Assembly: GCA_963082975.1 (NCBI GenBank)
Contig: CAUJBJ010000031.1
Span: 310,001 to 374,000, forward strand
Direction: 5' to 3'
Origin: Labia minor
Lineage: Eukaryota; Arthropoda; Insecta; Dermaptera; Spongiphoridae
DNA: 64,000 nt
Positions within the stretch are counted from its first letter, which is position 1. Each line of letters starts with the position of its first letter. Below, in pieces: positions 1-13,750 of this stretch. Under the pieces are notes generated by a model. The model saw nothing but the letters and a program-made list of their open reading frames with translations. It was not told the DNA's origin and ran no database searches. The translations under genes were made by a program, and so were the position numbers.

Positions 1-2141
1 TTCATTAGAATCAGAAAATTAATAAAATAAAATATAAAAGATAATTTTATCCCTCGTATTTAAAAAAGTAGGATTTTCCCTTTAATATTTGAACAAAATC
101 ACAATAATCCGTAAGAATTCAATGAAAATATTTAAGAAATCGATCAAATATGAATTTATTCTTCAATAGAATCAGAAAATTAATAAAATAAAATATAAAA
201 GATAATTTTATCCCTCGTATTTAAAAAAGTAGGATTTTCCCTTTAATATTTGAACAAAATCAGAATTTTCCGTAAGAATTCAATGAAAATATTTAAGAAA
301 TCGATCAAATATGAATTTATTCTTCAATAGAATCAGAAAATTAATAAAATAAAATATAAAAGATAATTTTATCCCTCGTATTTAAAAAAGTAGGATTTTC
401 CCTTTAATATTTGAACAAAATCAGAATTTTCCGTAAGAATTCAATGAAAATATTTAAGAAATCGATCAAATATGAATTTATTCTTCAATAGAATCAGAAA
501 ATTAATAAAATAAAATATAAAAGATAATTTTATCCCTCGTATTTAAAAAAGTAGGATTTTCCTTTTAATATTTGAACAAAATCAGACTTTTCCGTAAGAA
601 TTCAATGAAAATATTTAAGAAATCGATCAAATATGAATTTATTCTTCATTAGAATCAGAAAATTAATAAAATAAAATAAAAAAGATAATTTTATCCCTCG
701 TATTTAAAAAAGTAGGATTTTCCCTTTAATATTTGAACAAAATCACACTAATCCGTAAGAATTAAATGAAAATATTTAAGAAATCGATCAAATATGAATT
801 TATTCTTCAATAGAATCAGAAAATTAATAAAATAAAATAAAAAAGATAATTTTATCCCTCGTATTTAAAAAAGTAGGATTTTCCCTTTAATATTTGAACA
901 AAATCAGACTTTTCCGTAAGAATTCAATGAAAATATTTAAGAAATCGATCAAATATGAATTTATTCTTCAATAGAATCAGAAAATTAATAAAATAAAATA
1001 TAAAAGATAATTTTATCCCTCGTATTTAAAAAAGTAGGATTTTCCCTTTAATATTTGAACAAAATCAGAATTTTCCGTAAGAATTCAATGAAAATATTTA
1101 AGAAATCGATCAAATATGAATTTATTCTTCAATAGAATCAGAAAATTAATAAAATAAAATATAAAAGATAATTTTATCCCTCGTATTTAAAAAAGTAGGA
1201 TTTTCCCTTTAATATTTGAACAAAATCAGACTTTTCCGTAAGAATTCAATGAAAATATTTAAGAAATCGATCTAATATGAATTTATTCTTCATTAGAATC
1301 AGAAAATTAATAAAATAAAATAAAAAAGATAATTTTATCCCTCGTATTTAAAAAAGTAGGATTTTCCCTTTAATATTTTAACAAAATCAGACTTTTCCGT
1401 AAGAATTCAATGAAAATATTTAAGAAATCGATCAAATATGAATTTATTCTTCAATAGAATCAGAAAATGAATAAAATAAAATATAAAAGATAATTTTATC
1501 CCTCGTATTTAAAAAAGTAGGAATTTTCCCTTAAATATTTGAACAAAATCAGATTTTCCGTAAGAATTCAATGAAAATATTTAAGAAATCGATAAAATAT
1601 GAATTTATTCTTCATTAGAACCAGAAAATGAATAAAATAAAATATAAAAGATAATTTTATCTCTCGTATTTAAAAAAGTAGGATTTTCCCTTTAATATTT
1701 GAACAAAATCACACTAATCCGTAAGAATTCAATGAAAATATTTAAGAAATCGATCAAATATGAATTTATTCTTCATTAGAATCAGAAAATGAATAAAATA
1801 AAATATAAAAGATAATTTTATCCCTCGTATTTAAAAAAATAGGATTTTCCCTTTAATATTTGAACAAAATCACAGTAATCCGTAAGAATTCAATGAAAAT
1901 ATTTAAGAAATCGATCAAATATGAATTTATTCTTCATTAGAACCAGAAAATTAATAAAATAAAATAAAAAAGATAATTTTATCCCTTGTATTTAAAAAAC
2001 TAGGATTTTCCCTTTAATATTTGAACAAAATCACAGTAATCCTTAAGAATTCAATGAAAATATTTAAGAAATCGATCAAATATGAATTTATTCTTAATTA
2101 GAATCAGAAAATGAATAAAATAAAATATAAAAGATAATTTT
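1..2141 (+). repeat. Third copy of the satellite that follows the transposon (truncated by the window start)
   Basis: The ordered monomer signatures match those after both transposon copies. They are: one CACAATAATCC unit (1), two CAGAATTTTCC units (162, 323), one CAGACTTTT unit (484), one unit with the rare GAATTAAATG (645), a TTCAAT/ATAAAAAAG unit (806), CAGAATTTT (967), CAGACTTTT (1128), a TTTAACAAAATC unit (1289), then the GTAGGAATTTTCCC unit (1450) and an AGAACCAG/ATCTCTCG unit (1611). The same series begins at about 47808 and, after one fused unit, at about 53.8 kb. The extra CAGAATTTT unit at 967 is shared with the later copy (54.8 kb). The first unit (ATATAAAAG, GAACAAAATC) matches the earlier copy. 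So this is a separate copy rather than a direct match of either. Confidence 0.85.
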
Positions 2142-5100
2142 GTCCGTCGTATTTAAAAAAGTAGGATTTTCCCTTTAATATTTGAACAAAATCAGACTTT
2201 TCCGTAAGAATTCAATGAAAATATTTAAGAAATCGATCAAATATGAATTTATTCTTCATTAGAATCAGAAAATTAATAAAATAAAATAAAAAAGATAATT
2301 TTATCCCTCTTATTTAAAAAAGTAGGATTTTCCCTTTAATATTTGAACAAAATCACAGTAATCCGTAAGAATTCAATGAAAATATTTAAGAAATCGATCA
2401 AATATGAATTTATTCTTCATTAGAATCAGAAAATTAATAAAATAAAATAAAAAAGATAATTTTATCCCTCGTATTTAAAAAAGTAGGATTTTCCCTTTAA
2501 TATTTGAACAAAATCAGACTTTTCCGTAAGAATTCAATGAAAATATTTAAGAAATCGATCAAATATGAATTTATTCTTCAATAGAATCAGAAAATTAATA
2601 AAATAAAATATAAAAGTTAATTTTATTCCTCGTATTTAAAAAAGTAGGATTTTCCCTTTAATATTTGAACAAAATCACACTAATCCGTAAGAATTCAATG
2701 AAAATATTTAAGAAATCGATCAAATATGAATTTATTCTTCATTAGAATCAGAAAATTAATAAAATAAAATAAAAAAGATAATTTTATCCCTCGTATTTAA
2801 AAAAGTAGGATTTTCCCATTAATATTTGAACAAAATCAGACTTTTCCGTAAGAATTCAATGAAAATATTTAAGAAATCGATCAAATATGAATTTATTCTT
2901 CAATAGAATCAGAAAATTAATAAAATAAAATATAAAAGATAATTTTATCCCTCGTATTTAAAAAAGTAGGATTTTCCCTTTAATATTTGAACAAAATCAG
3001 ACTTTTCCGTAAGAATTCAATGAAAATATTTAAGAAATCGATCAAATATGAATTTATTCTTCAATAGAATCAGAAAATTAATAAAATAAAATATAAAAGA
3101 TAATTTTATCCCTCGTATTTAAAAAAGTAGGATTTTCCCTTTAATATTTGAACAAAATCAGACTTTTCCGTAAGAATTCAATGAAAATATTTAAGAAATC
3201 GATCAAATATGAATTTATTCTTAATTAGAATCAGAAAATGAATAAAATAAAATATAAAAGTTAATTTTATCCCTCGTATTTAAAAAAGTAGGATTTTCCC
3301 TTTAATATTTGAACAAAATCACACTAATCCGTAAGAATTCAATGAAAATATTTAAAAAATCGATCAAATATGAATTTATTCTTCAATAGAATCAGAAAAT
3401 TAATAAAATAAAATATAAAAGATAATTTTATCCCTCGTATTTAAAAATTAGGATTTTCCCTTTAATATTTAAACAAAATCAGACTTTTCCGTAAGAATTC
3501 AATGAAAATATTTAAGAAATCGATCAAATATGAATTTATTCTTCATTAGAATCAGAAAATTAATAAAATAAAATAAAAAAGATAATTTTATCCCTCGTAT
3601 TTAAAAAAGTAGGATTTTCCATTTAATATTTGAACAAAATCAGACTTTTCCGTAAGAATTCAATGAAAATATTTAAGAAATCGATCAAATATGAATTTAT
3701 TCTTCAATAGAATCAGAAAATTAATAAAATAAAATATAAAAGATAATTTTATCCCTCGTATTTAAAAAAGTAGGATTTTCCCTTTAATATTTGAACAAAA
3801 TCAGACTTTTCCGTAAGAATTCAATGAAAATATTTAAGAAATCGATCAAATATGAATTTATTCTTCAATAGAATCAGAAAATTAATAAAATAAAATATAA
3901 AAGATAATTTTATCCCTCGTATTTAAAAAAGTAGGATTTTCCTTTTAATATTTGAACAAAATCAGACTTTTCCGTAAGAATTCAATGAAAATATTTAAGA
4001 AATCGATCAAATATGAATTTATTCTTCATTATAATCAGAAAATTAATAAAATAAAATAAAAAAGATAATTTTATCCTTCGTATTTAAAAAAGTAGGATTT
4101 TCCCTTTAATATTGAACAAAATCAGACTTTTCCGTAAGAATTCAATGAAAATATTTAAGAAATCGATCAAATATGAATTTATTCTTCAATAGAATCAGAA
4201 AATGAATAAAATAAAATATAAAAGATAATTTTATCCCTCGTATTTAAAAAAGTAGGATTTTCCCTTTAATATTTGAACAAAATCAGACTTTTCCGTAAGA
4301 ATTCAATGAAAATATTTAAGAAATCGATCAAATATGAATTTATTCTTAATTAGAATCAGAAAATGAATAAAATAAAATATAAAAGATAATTTTATCCCTC
4401 GTATTTAAAAAAGTAGGATTTTCCCTTTAATATTTGAACAAAATCACACTAATCCGTAAGAATTCAATGAAAATATTTAAGAAATCGATCAAAAATGAAT
4501 TTATTCTTCATTATAATCAGAAAATTAGTAAAATAAAATAAAAAAGATAATTTTATCCCTCGTATTTAAAAAAGTAGGATTTTCCCTTTAATATTTGAAC
4601 AAAATCACACTAATCCGTATGAATTCAATGAAAATATTTAAAAAATCGATCAAATATGAATTTATTCTTCATAACAATCAGAAAATGAATAAAATAAAAT
4701 ATAAAAGATAATTTTATCCCTCGTATTTAAAAAAGTAGGATTTCCCCTTTAATATTTGAACAAAATCACACTAATCCGTAAGAATTCAATGAAAATATTT
4801 AAAAAATCGATCAAATATGAATTTATTCTTCAATAGAATCAGAAAATTAATAAAATAAAATATAAAAGATAATTTTATCCCTCGTATTTAAAAATTAGGA
4901 TTTTCCCTTTAATATTTAAACAAAATCAGACTTTTCCGTAAGAATTCAATGAAAATATTTAAGAAATCGATCAAATATGAATTTATTCTTCATTAGAATC
5001 AGAAAATTAATAAAATAAAATAAAAAAGATAATTTTATCCCTCGTATTTAAAAAAGTAGGATTTCCCCTTTAATATTTGAACAAAATCACACTAATCCGT

Positions 5101-5520
5101 AAGAATTCAATGAAAATATTTAAGAAATCGATCAAATATGAATTTATTCTTCATTAGAATCAAAAAATGAATAAAATAAAATATAAAAGATAATTTTATC
5201 CCTCGTATTTAAAAAAATAGGATTTTCCCTTTAATATTTGAACAAAATCACAGTAATCCGTAAGAATTCAATGAAAATATTTAAGAAATCGATCAAATAT
5301 GAATTTATTCTTCATTAGAACCAGAAAATTAATAAAATAAAATAAAAAAGATAATTTTATCCCTCGTATTTAAAAAACTAGGATTTTCCCTTTAATATTT
5401 GAACAAAATCACAGTAATCCTTAAGAATTCAATGAAAATATTTAAGAAATCGATCAAATATGAATTTATTCTTAATTAGAATCAGAAAATGAATAAAATA
5501 AAATATAAAAGATAATTTTG
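2142..5520 (+). repeat. 21-monomer higher-order repeat block, longest simple version of the first domain
   Basis: The block runs between two occurrences of the marker GTCCGTCG (normal monomers have ATCCCTCG). Its length of 3378 bp is 21 x 161 minus three single-base losses. The monomers in order carry distinct linked variants: CACAGTAATCC; CAGACTTTT; AAAAGTTAATTTT; TTCCCATTAAT; two plain TTCAAT units; TTAATT/GTTAATTTT; AAAATTAGG; TTCCATTTAAT; plain; TTCCTTTTAAT; CATTATAATC with AATATTGAAC; TTCAAT/TGAAT; TTAATT/TGAAT ending AAAAATG; TTAGTAAAAT with CCGTATG; CATAACAATC; AAAATTAGG with AAACAAAATC; TTTCCCCTTT; TCAAAAAATG with AATAGG; AGAACCAG with ACTAGG; then the marker unit. Most later blocks are this order with internal runs missing. 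Confidence 0.9.
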
Positions 5521-8500
5521 TCCGTCGTATTTAAAAAAGTAGGATTTTCCCTTTAATATTTGAACAAAATCAGACTTTTCCGTAAGAATTCAATGAAAAT
5601 ATTTAAGAAATCGATCAAATATGAATTTATTCTTCATTAGAATCAGAAAATTAATAAAATAAAATAAAAAAGATAATTTTATCCCTCGTATTTAAAAAAG
5701 TAGGATTTTCCCTTTAATATTTGAACAAAATCACACTAATCCGTAAGAATTCAATGAAAATATTTAAGAAATCGATCAAAAATGAATTTATTCTTCATTA
5801 TAATCAGAAAATTAGTAAAATAAAATAAAAAAGATAATTTTATCCCTCGTATTTAAAAAAGTAGGATTTTCCCTTTAATATTTGAACAAAATCACACTAA
5901 TCCGTATGAATTCAATGAAAATATTTAAAAAATCGATCAAATATGAATTTATTCTTCATAACAATCAGAAAATGAATAAAATAAAATATAAAAGATAATT
6001 TTATCCCTCGTATTTAAAAAAGTAGGATTTCCCCTTTAATATTTGAACAAAATCACACTAATCCGTAAGAATTCAATGAAAATATTTAAAAAATCGATCA
6101 AATATGAATTTATTCTTCAATAGAATCAGAAAATTAATAAAATAAAATATAAAAGATAATTTTATCCCTCGTATTTAAAAATTAGGATTTTCCCTTTAAT
6201 ATTTAAACAAAATCAGACTTTTCCGTAAGAATTCAATGAAAATATTTAAGAAATCGATCAAATATGAATTTATTCTTCATTAGAATCAGAAAATTAATAA
6301 AATAAAATAAAAAAGATAATTTTATCCCTCGTATTTAAAAAAGTAGGATTTCCCCTTTTATATTTGAACAAAATCACACTAATCCGTAAGAATTCAATGA
6401 AAATATTTAAGAAATCGATCAAATATGAATTTATTCTTCATTAGAATCAAAAAATGAATAAAATAAAATATAAAAGATAATTTTATCCCTCGTATTTAAA
6501 AAAATAGGATTTTCCCTTTAATATTTGAACAAAATCACAGTAATCCGTAAGAATTCAATGAAAATATTTAAGAAATCGATCAAATATGAATTTATTCTTC
6601 ATTAGAACCAGAAAATTAATAAAATAAAATAAAAAAGATAATTTTATCCCTCGTATTTAAAAAACTAGGATTTTCCCTTTAATATTTGAACAAAATCACA
6701 GTAATCCTTAAGAATTCAATGAAAATATTTAAGAAATCGATCAAATATGAATTTATTCTTAATTAGAATCAGAAAATGAATAAAATAAAATATAAAAGAT
6801 AATTTTGTCCGTCGTATTTAAAAAAGTAGGATTTTCCCTTTAATATTTGAACAAAATCAGACTTTTCCGTAAGAATTCAATGAAAATATTTAAGAAATCG
6901 ATCAAATATGAATTGATTCTTCATTAGAATCAGAAAATTAATAAAATAAAATAAAAAAGATAATTTTATCCCTCGTATTTAAAAAAGTAGGATTTTCCCT
7001 TTAATATTTGAACAAAATCACAGTAATCCGTAAGAATTCAATGAAAATATTTAAGAAATCGATCAAATATGAATTTATTCTTCATTAGAATCAGAAAATT
7101 AATAAAATAAAATAAAAAAGATAATTTTATCCCTCGTATTTAAAAAAGTAGGATTTTCCCTTTAATATTTGAACAAAATCAGACTTTTCCGTAAGAATTC
7201 AATGAAAATATTTAAGAAATCGATCAAATATGAATTTATTCTTCAATAGAATCAGAAAATTAATAAAATAAAATATAAAAGATAATTTTATCCCTCGTAT
7301 TTAAAAAAGTAGGATTTTCCTTTTAATATTTGAACAAAATCAGACTTTTCCGTAAGAATTCAATGAAAATATTTAAGAAATCGATCAAATATGAATTTAT
7401 TCTTCATTATAATCAGAAAATTAATAAAATAAAATAAAAAAGATAATTTTATCCTTCGTATTTAAAAAAGTAGGATTTTCCCTTTAATATTGAACAAAAT
7501 CAGACTTTTCCGTAAGAATTCAATGAAAATATTTAAGAAATCGATCAAATATGAATTTATTCTTCAATAGAATCAGAAAATGAATAAAATAAAATATAAA
7601 AGATAATTTTATCCCTCGTATTTAAAAAAGTAGGATTTTCCCTTTAATATTTGAACAAAATCAGACTTTTCCGTAAGAATTCAATGAAAATATTTAAGAA
7701 ATCGATCAAATATGAATTTATTCTTAATTAGAATCAGAAAATGAATAAAATAAAATATAAAAGATAATTTTATCCCTCGTATTTAAAAAAGTAGGATTTT
7801 CCCTTTAATATTTGAACAAAATCACACTAATCCGTAAGAATTCAATGAAAATATTTAAGAAATCGATCAAAAATGAATTTATTCTTCATTATAATCAGAA
7901 AATTAGTAAAATAAAATAAAAAAGATAATTTTATCCCTCGTATTTAAAAAAGTAGGATTTTCCCTTTAATATTTGAACAAAATCACACTAATCCGTATGA
8001 ATTCAATGAAAATATTTAAAAAATCGATCAAATATGAATTTATTCTTCATAACAATCAGAAAATGAATAAAATAAAATATAAAAGATAATTTTATCCCTC
8101 GTATTTAAAAAAGTAGGATTTCCCCTTTAATATTTGAACAAAATCACACTAATCCGTAAGAATTCAATGAAAATATTTAAAAAATCGATCAAATATGAAT
8201 TTATTCTTCAATAGAATCAGAAAATTAATAAAATAAAATATAAAAGATAATTTTATCCCTCGTATTTAAAAATTAGGATTTTCCCTTTAATATTTAAACA
8301 AAATCAGACTTTTCCGTAAGAATTCAATGAAAATATTTAAGAAATCGATCAAATATGAATTTATTCTTCATTAGAATCAGAAAATTAATAAAATAAAATA
8401 AAAAAGATAATTTTATCCCTCGTATTTAAAAAAGTAGGATTTCCCCTTTAATATTTGAACAAAATCACACTAATCCGTAAGAATTCAATGAAAATATTTA

Positions 8501-9332
8501 AGAAATCGATCAAATATGAATTTATTCTTCATTAGAATCAAAAAATGAATAAAATAAAATATAAAAGATAATTTTATCCCTCGTATTTAAAAAAATAGGA
8601 TTTTCCCTTTAATATTTGAACAAAATCACAGTAATCCGTAAGAATTCAATGAAAATATTTAAGAAATCGATCAAATATGAATTTATTCTTCATTAGAACC
8701 AGAAAATTAATAAAATAAAATAAAAAAGATAATTTTATCCCTCGTATTTAAAAAACTAGGATTTTCCCTTTAATATTTGAACAAAATCACAGTAATCCTT
8801 AAGAATTCAATGAAAATATTTAAGAAATCGATCAAATATGAATTTATTCTTAATTAGAATCAGAAAATGAATAAAATAAAATATAAAAGATAATTTTGTC
8901 CGTCGTATTTAAAAAAGTAGGATTTTCCCTTTAATATTTGAACAAAATCAGACTTTTCCGTAAGAATTCAATGAAAATATTTAAGAAATCGATCAAATAT
9001 GAATTTATTCTTCATTAGAATCAGAAAATTAATAAAATAAAATAAAAAAGATAATTTTATCCCTCGTATTTAAAAAAGTAGGATTTTCCCTTTAATATTT
9101 GAACAAAATCACACTAATCCGTAAGAATTCAATGAAAATATTTAAGAAATCGATCAAAAATGAATTTATTCTTCATTATAATCAGAAAATTAGTAAAATA
9201 AAATAAAAAAGATAATTTTATCCCTCGTATTTAAAAAAGTAGGATTTTCCCTTTAATATTTGAACAAAATCACACTAATCCGTATGAATTCAATGAAAAT
9301 ATTTAAAAAATCGATCAAATATGAATTTATTC

Positions 9333-9493
9333 TTCATAACAATCAGAAAATGAATAAAATAAAATATAAAAGATAATTTTATCCCTCGTATTTAAAAAAG
9401 TAGGATTTTCCTTTTAATATTTGAACAAAATCAGACTTTTCCGTAAGAATTCAATGAAAATATTTAAGAAATCGATCAAATATGAATTTATTC
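9333..9493 (+). repeat. Hybrid monomer (CATAACAATC type joined to TTCCTTTTAAT type)
   Basis: The left half is the CATAACAATC/TGAAT type, normally followed by TTTCCCCTTT and CACACTAATCC. Here the right half is TTCCTTTTAAT with CAGACTTTT, the signature of a type that normally begins TTCAAT. The switch falls between about unit positions 50 and 80. The next monomer is the normal successor of the right-hand parent (CATTATAATC with AATATTGAAC). A recombination junction within the monomer is the simplest explanation. Confidence 0.8.
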
Positions 9494-12400
9494 TTCATTA
9501 TAATCAGAAAATTAATAAAATAAAATAAAAAAGATAATTTTATCCTTCGTATTTAAAAAAGTAGGATTTTCCCTTTAATATTGAACAAAATCAGACTTTT
9601 CCGTAAGAATTCAATGAAAATATTTAAGAAATCGATCAAATATGAATTTATTCTTCAATAGAATCAGAAAATGAATAAAATAAAATATAAAAGATAATTT
9701 TATCCCTCGTATTTAAAAAAGTAGGATTTTCCCTTTAATATTTGAACAAAATCAGACTTTTCCGTAAGAATTCAATGAAAATATTTAAGAAATCGATCAA
9801 ATATGAATTTATTCTTAATTAGAATCAGAAAATGAATAAAATAAAATATAAAAGATAATTTTATCCCTCGTATTTAAAAAAGTAGGATTTTCCCTTTAAT
9901 ATTTGAACAAAATCACACTAATCCGTAAGAATTCAATGAAAATATTTAAGAAATCGATCAAAAATGAATTTATTCTTCATTATAATCAGAAAATTAGTAA
10001 AATAAAATAAAAAAGATAATTTTATCCCTCGTATTTAAAAAAGTAGGATTTTCCCTTTAATATTTGAACAAAATCACACTAATCCGTATGAATTCAATGA
10101 AAATATTTAAAAAATCGATCAAATATGAATTTATTCTTCATAACAATCAGAAAATGAATAAAATAAAATATAAAAGATAATTTTATCCCTCGTATTTAAA
10201 AAAGTAGGATTTCCCCTTTAATATTTGAACAAAATCACACTAATCCGTAAGAATTCAATGAAAATATTTAAAAAATCGATCAAATATGAATTTATTCTTC
10301 AATAGAATCAGAAAATTAATAAAATAAAATATAAAAGATAATTTTATCCCTCGTATTTAAAAATTAGGATTTTCCCTTTAATATTTAAACAAAATCAGAC
10401 TTTTCCGTAAGAATTCAATGAAAATATTTAAGAAATCGATCAAATATGAATTTATTCTTCATTAGAATCAGAAAATTAATAAAATAAAATAAAAAAGATA
10501 ATTTTATCCCTCGTATTTAAAAAAGTAGGATTTCCCCTTTAATATTTGAACAAAATCACACTAATCCGTAAGAATTCAATGAAAATATTTAAGAAATCGA
10601 TCAAATATGAATTTATTCTTCATTAGAATCAAAAAATGAATAAAATAAAATATAAAAGATAATTTTATCCCTCGTATTTAAAAAAATAGGATTTTCCCTT
10701 TAATATTTGAACAAAATCACAGTAATCCGTAAGAATTCAATGAAAATATTTAAGAAATCGATCAAATATGAATTTATTCTTCATTAGAACCAGAAAATTA
10801 ATAAAATAAAATAAAAAAGATAATTTTATCCCTCGTATTTAAAAAACTAGGATTTTCCCTTTAATATTTGAACAAAATCACAGTAATCCTTAAGAATTCA
10901 ATGAAAATATTTAAGAAATCGATCAAATATGAATTTATTCTTAATTAGAATCAGAAAATGAATAAAATAAAATATAAAAGATAATTTTGTCCGTCGTATT
11001 TAAAAAAGTAGGATTTTCCCTTTAATATTTGAACAAAATCAGACTTTTCCGTAAGAATTCAATGAAAATATTTAAGAAATCGATCAAATATGAATTTATT
11101 CTTCATTAGAATCAGAAAATTAATAAAATAAAATAAAAAAGATAATTTTATCCCTCGTATTTAAAAAAGTAGGATTTTCCCTTTAATATTTGAACAAAAT
11201 CACACTAATCCGTAAGAATTCAATGAAAATATTTAAGAAATCGATCAAAAATGAATTTATTCTTCATTATAATCAGAAAATTAGTAAAATAAAATAAAAA
11301 AGATAATTTTATCCCTCGTATTTAAAAAAGTAGGATTTTCCCTTTAATATTTGAACAAAATCACACTAATCCGTATGAATTCAATGAAAATATTTAAAAA
11401 ATCGATCAAATATGAATTTATTCTTCATAACAATCAGAAAATGAATAAAATAAAATATAAAAGATAATTTTATCCCTCGTATTTAAAAAAGTAGGATTTC
11501 CCCTTTAATATTTGAACAAAATCACACTAATCCGTAAGAATTCAATGAAAATATTTAAAAAATCGATCAAATATGAATTTATTCTTCAATAGAATCAGAA
11601 AATTAATAAAATAAAATATAAAAGATAATTTTATCCCTCGTATTTAAAAATTAGGATTTTCCCTTTAATATTTAAACAAAATCAGACTTTTCCGTAAGAA
11701 TTCAATGAAAATATTTAAGAAATCGATCAAATATGAATTTATTCTTCATTAGAATCAGAAAATTAATAAAATAAAATAAAAAAGATAATTTTATCCCTCG
11801 TATTTAAAAAAGTAGGATTTCCCCTTTAATATTTGAACAAAATCACACTAATCCGTAAGAATTCAATGAAAATATTTAAGAAATCGATCAAATATGAATT
11901 TATTCTTCATTAGAATCAAAAAATGAATAAAATAAAATATAAAAGATAATTTTATCCCTCGTATTTAAAAAAATAGGATTTTCCCTTTAATATTTGAACA
12001 AAATCACAGTAATCCGTAAGAATTCAATGAAAATATTTAAGAAATCGATCAAATATGAATTTATTCTTCATTAGAACCAGAAAATTAATAAAATAAAATA
12101 AAAAAGATAATTTTATCCCTCGTATTTAAAAAACTAGGATTTTCCCTTTAATATTTGAACAAAATCACAGTAATCCTTAAGAATTCAATGAAAATATTTA
12201 AGAAATCGATCAAATATGAATTTATTCTTAATTAGAATCAGAAAATGAATAAAATAAAATATAAAAGATAATTTTGTCCGTCGTATTTAAAAAAGTAGGA
12301 TTTTCCCTTTAATATTTGAACAAAATCAGACTTTTCCGTAAGAATTCAATGAAAATATTTAAGAAATCGATCAAATATGAATTGATTCTTCATTAGAATC

Positions 12401-12710
12401 AGAAAATTAATAAAATAAAATAAAAAAGATAATTTTATCCCTCGTATTTAAAAAAGTAGGATTTTCCCTTTAATATTTGAACAAAATCACAGTAATCCGT
12501 AAGAATTCAATGAAAATATTTAAGAAATCGATCAAATATGAATTTATTCTTCATTAGAATCAGAAAATTAATAAAATAAAATAAAAAAGATAATTTTATC
12601 CCTCGTATTTAAAAAAGTAGGATTTTCCCTTTAATATTTGAACAAAATCAGACTTTTCCGTAAGAATTCAATGAAAATATTTAAGAAATCGATCAAATAT
12701 GAATTTATTC

Positions 12711-12871
12711 TTCAATAGAATCAGAAAATTAATAAAATAAAATATAAAAGTTAATTTTATCCCTCGTATTTAAAAAACTAGGATTTTCCCTTTAATATTT
12801 GAACAAAATCACAGTAATCCTTAAGAATTCAATGAAAATATTTAAGAAATCGATCAAATATGAATTTATTC
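12711..12871 (+). repeat. Hybrid monomer (GTTAATTTT type joined to ACTAGG/CCTTAAG type)
   Basis: It begins as the TTCAAT...AAAAGTTAATTTT type but ends AAAAAACTAGG with CACAGTAATCCTTAAG, the signature of the type that normally begins AGAACCAG and directly precedes the GTCCGTCG marker. The marker does follow, at 12920. The junction explains the unusually short 4-monomer block, because 6 monomers of the usual 10-mer order are missing at this point. Confidence 0.85.
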
Positions 12872-13750
12872 TTAATTAGAATCAGAAAATGAATAAAATA
12901 AAATATAAAAGATAATTTTGTCCGTCGTATTTAAAAAAGTAGGATTTTCCCTTTAATATTTGAACAAAATCAGACTTTTCCGTAAGAATTCAATGAAAAT
13001 ATTTAAGAAATCGATCAAATATGAATTGATTCTTCATTAGAATCAGAAAATTAATAAAATAAAATAAAAAAGATAATTTTATCCCTCGTATTTAAAAAAG
13101 TAGGATTTTCCCTTTAATATTTGAACAAAATCACAGTAATCCGTAAGAATTCAATGAAAATATTTAAGAAATCGATCAAATATGAATTTATTCTTCATTA
13201 GAATCAGAAAATTAATAAAATAAAATAAAAAAGATAATTTTATCCCTCGTATTTAAAAAAGTAGGATTTTCCATTTAATATTTGAACAAAATCAGACTTT
13301 TCCGTAAGAATTCAATGAAAATATTTAAGAAATCGATCAAATATGAATTTATTCTTCAATAGAATCAGAAAATTAATAAAATAAAATATAAAAGATAATT
13401 TTATCCCTCCTATTTAAAAAAGTAGGATTTTCCCTTTAATATTTGAACAAAATCAGACTTTTCCGTAAGAATTCAATGAAAATATTTAAGAAATCGATCA
13501 AATATGAATTTATTCTTCAATAGAATCAGAAAATTAATAAAATAAAATATAAAAGATAATTTTATCCCTCGTATTTAAAAAAGTAGGATTTTCCTTTTAA
13601 TATTTGAACAAAATCAGACTTTTCCGTAAGAATTCAATGAAAATATTTAAGAAATCGATCAAATATGAATTTATTCTTCATTATAATCAGAAAATTAATA
13701 AAATAAAATAAAAAAGATAATTTTATCCTTCGTATTTAAAAAAGTAGGAT

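Larger units (their letters stand above)
5520..12920 (+). repeat. Run of shortened HOR blocks: 8, 13, 13, 8 and 4 monomers
   Basis: GTCCGTCG markers at 5520, 6807, 8898, 10989, 12276 and 12920 give intervals of 1287, 2091, 2091, 1287 and 644 bp, that is 8, 13, 13, 8 and 4 monomers. Every block except the 4-mer ends with the same series: TTAGTAAAAT unit, CATAACAATC unit, AAAATTAGG unit, TTTCCCC unit, AATAGG unit, ACTAGG unit, marker. They differ in how much of the 21-mer order is missing between the marker and that series. The two 13-mers reach the same length by different routes; the second uses a hybrid monomer at 9333-9493. This is the expected footprint of in-register unequal exchange. Confidence 0.9.

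Noticed and set aside
1..161. CENP-B box in the monomer
   Set aside because: I see no match to the NTTCGNNNNANNCGGGN core on either strand. TTCATTAGAATCAG and similar strings lack the required CG positions.
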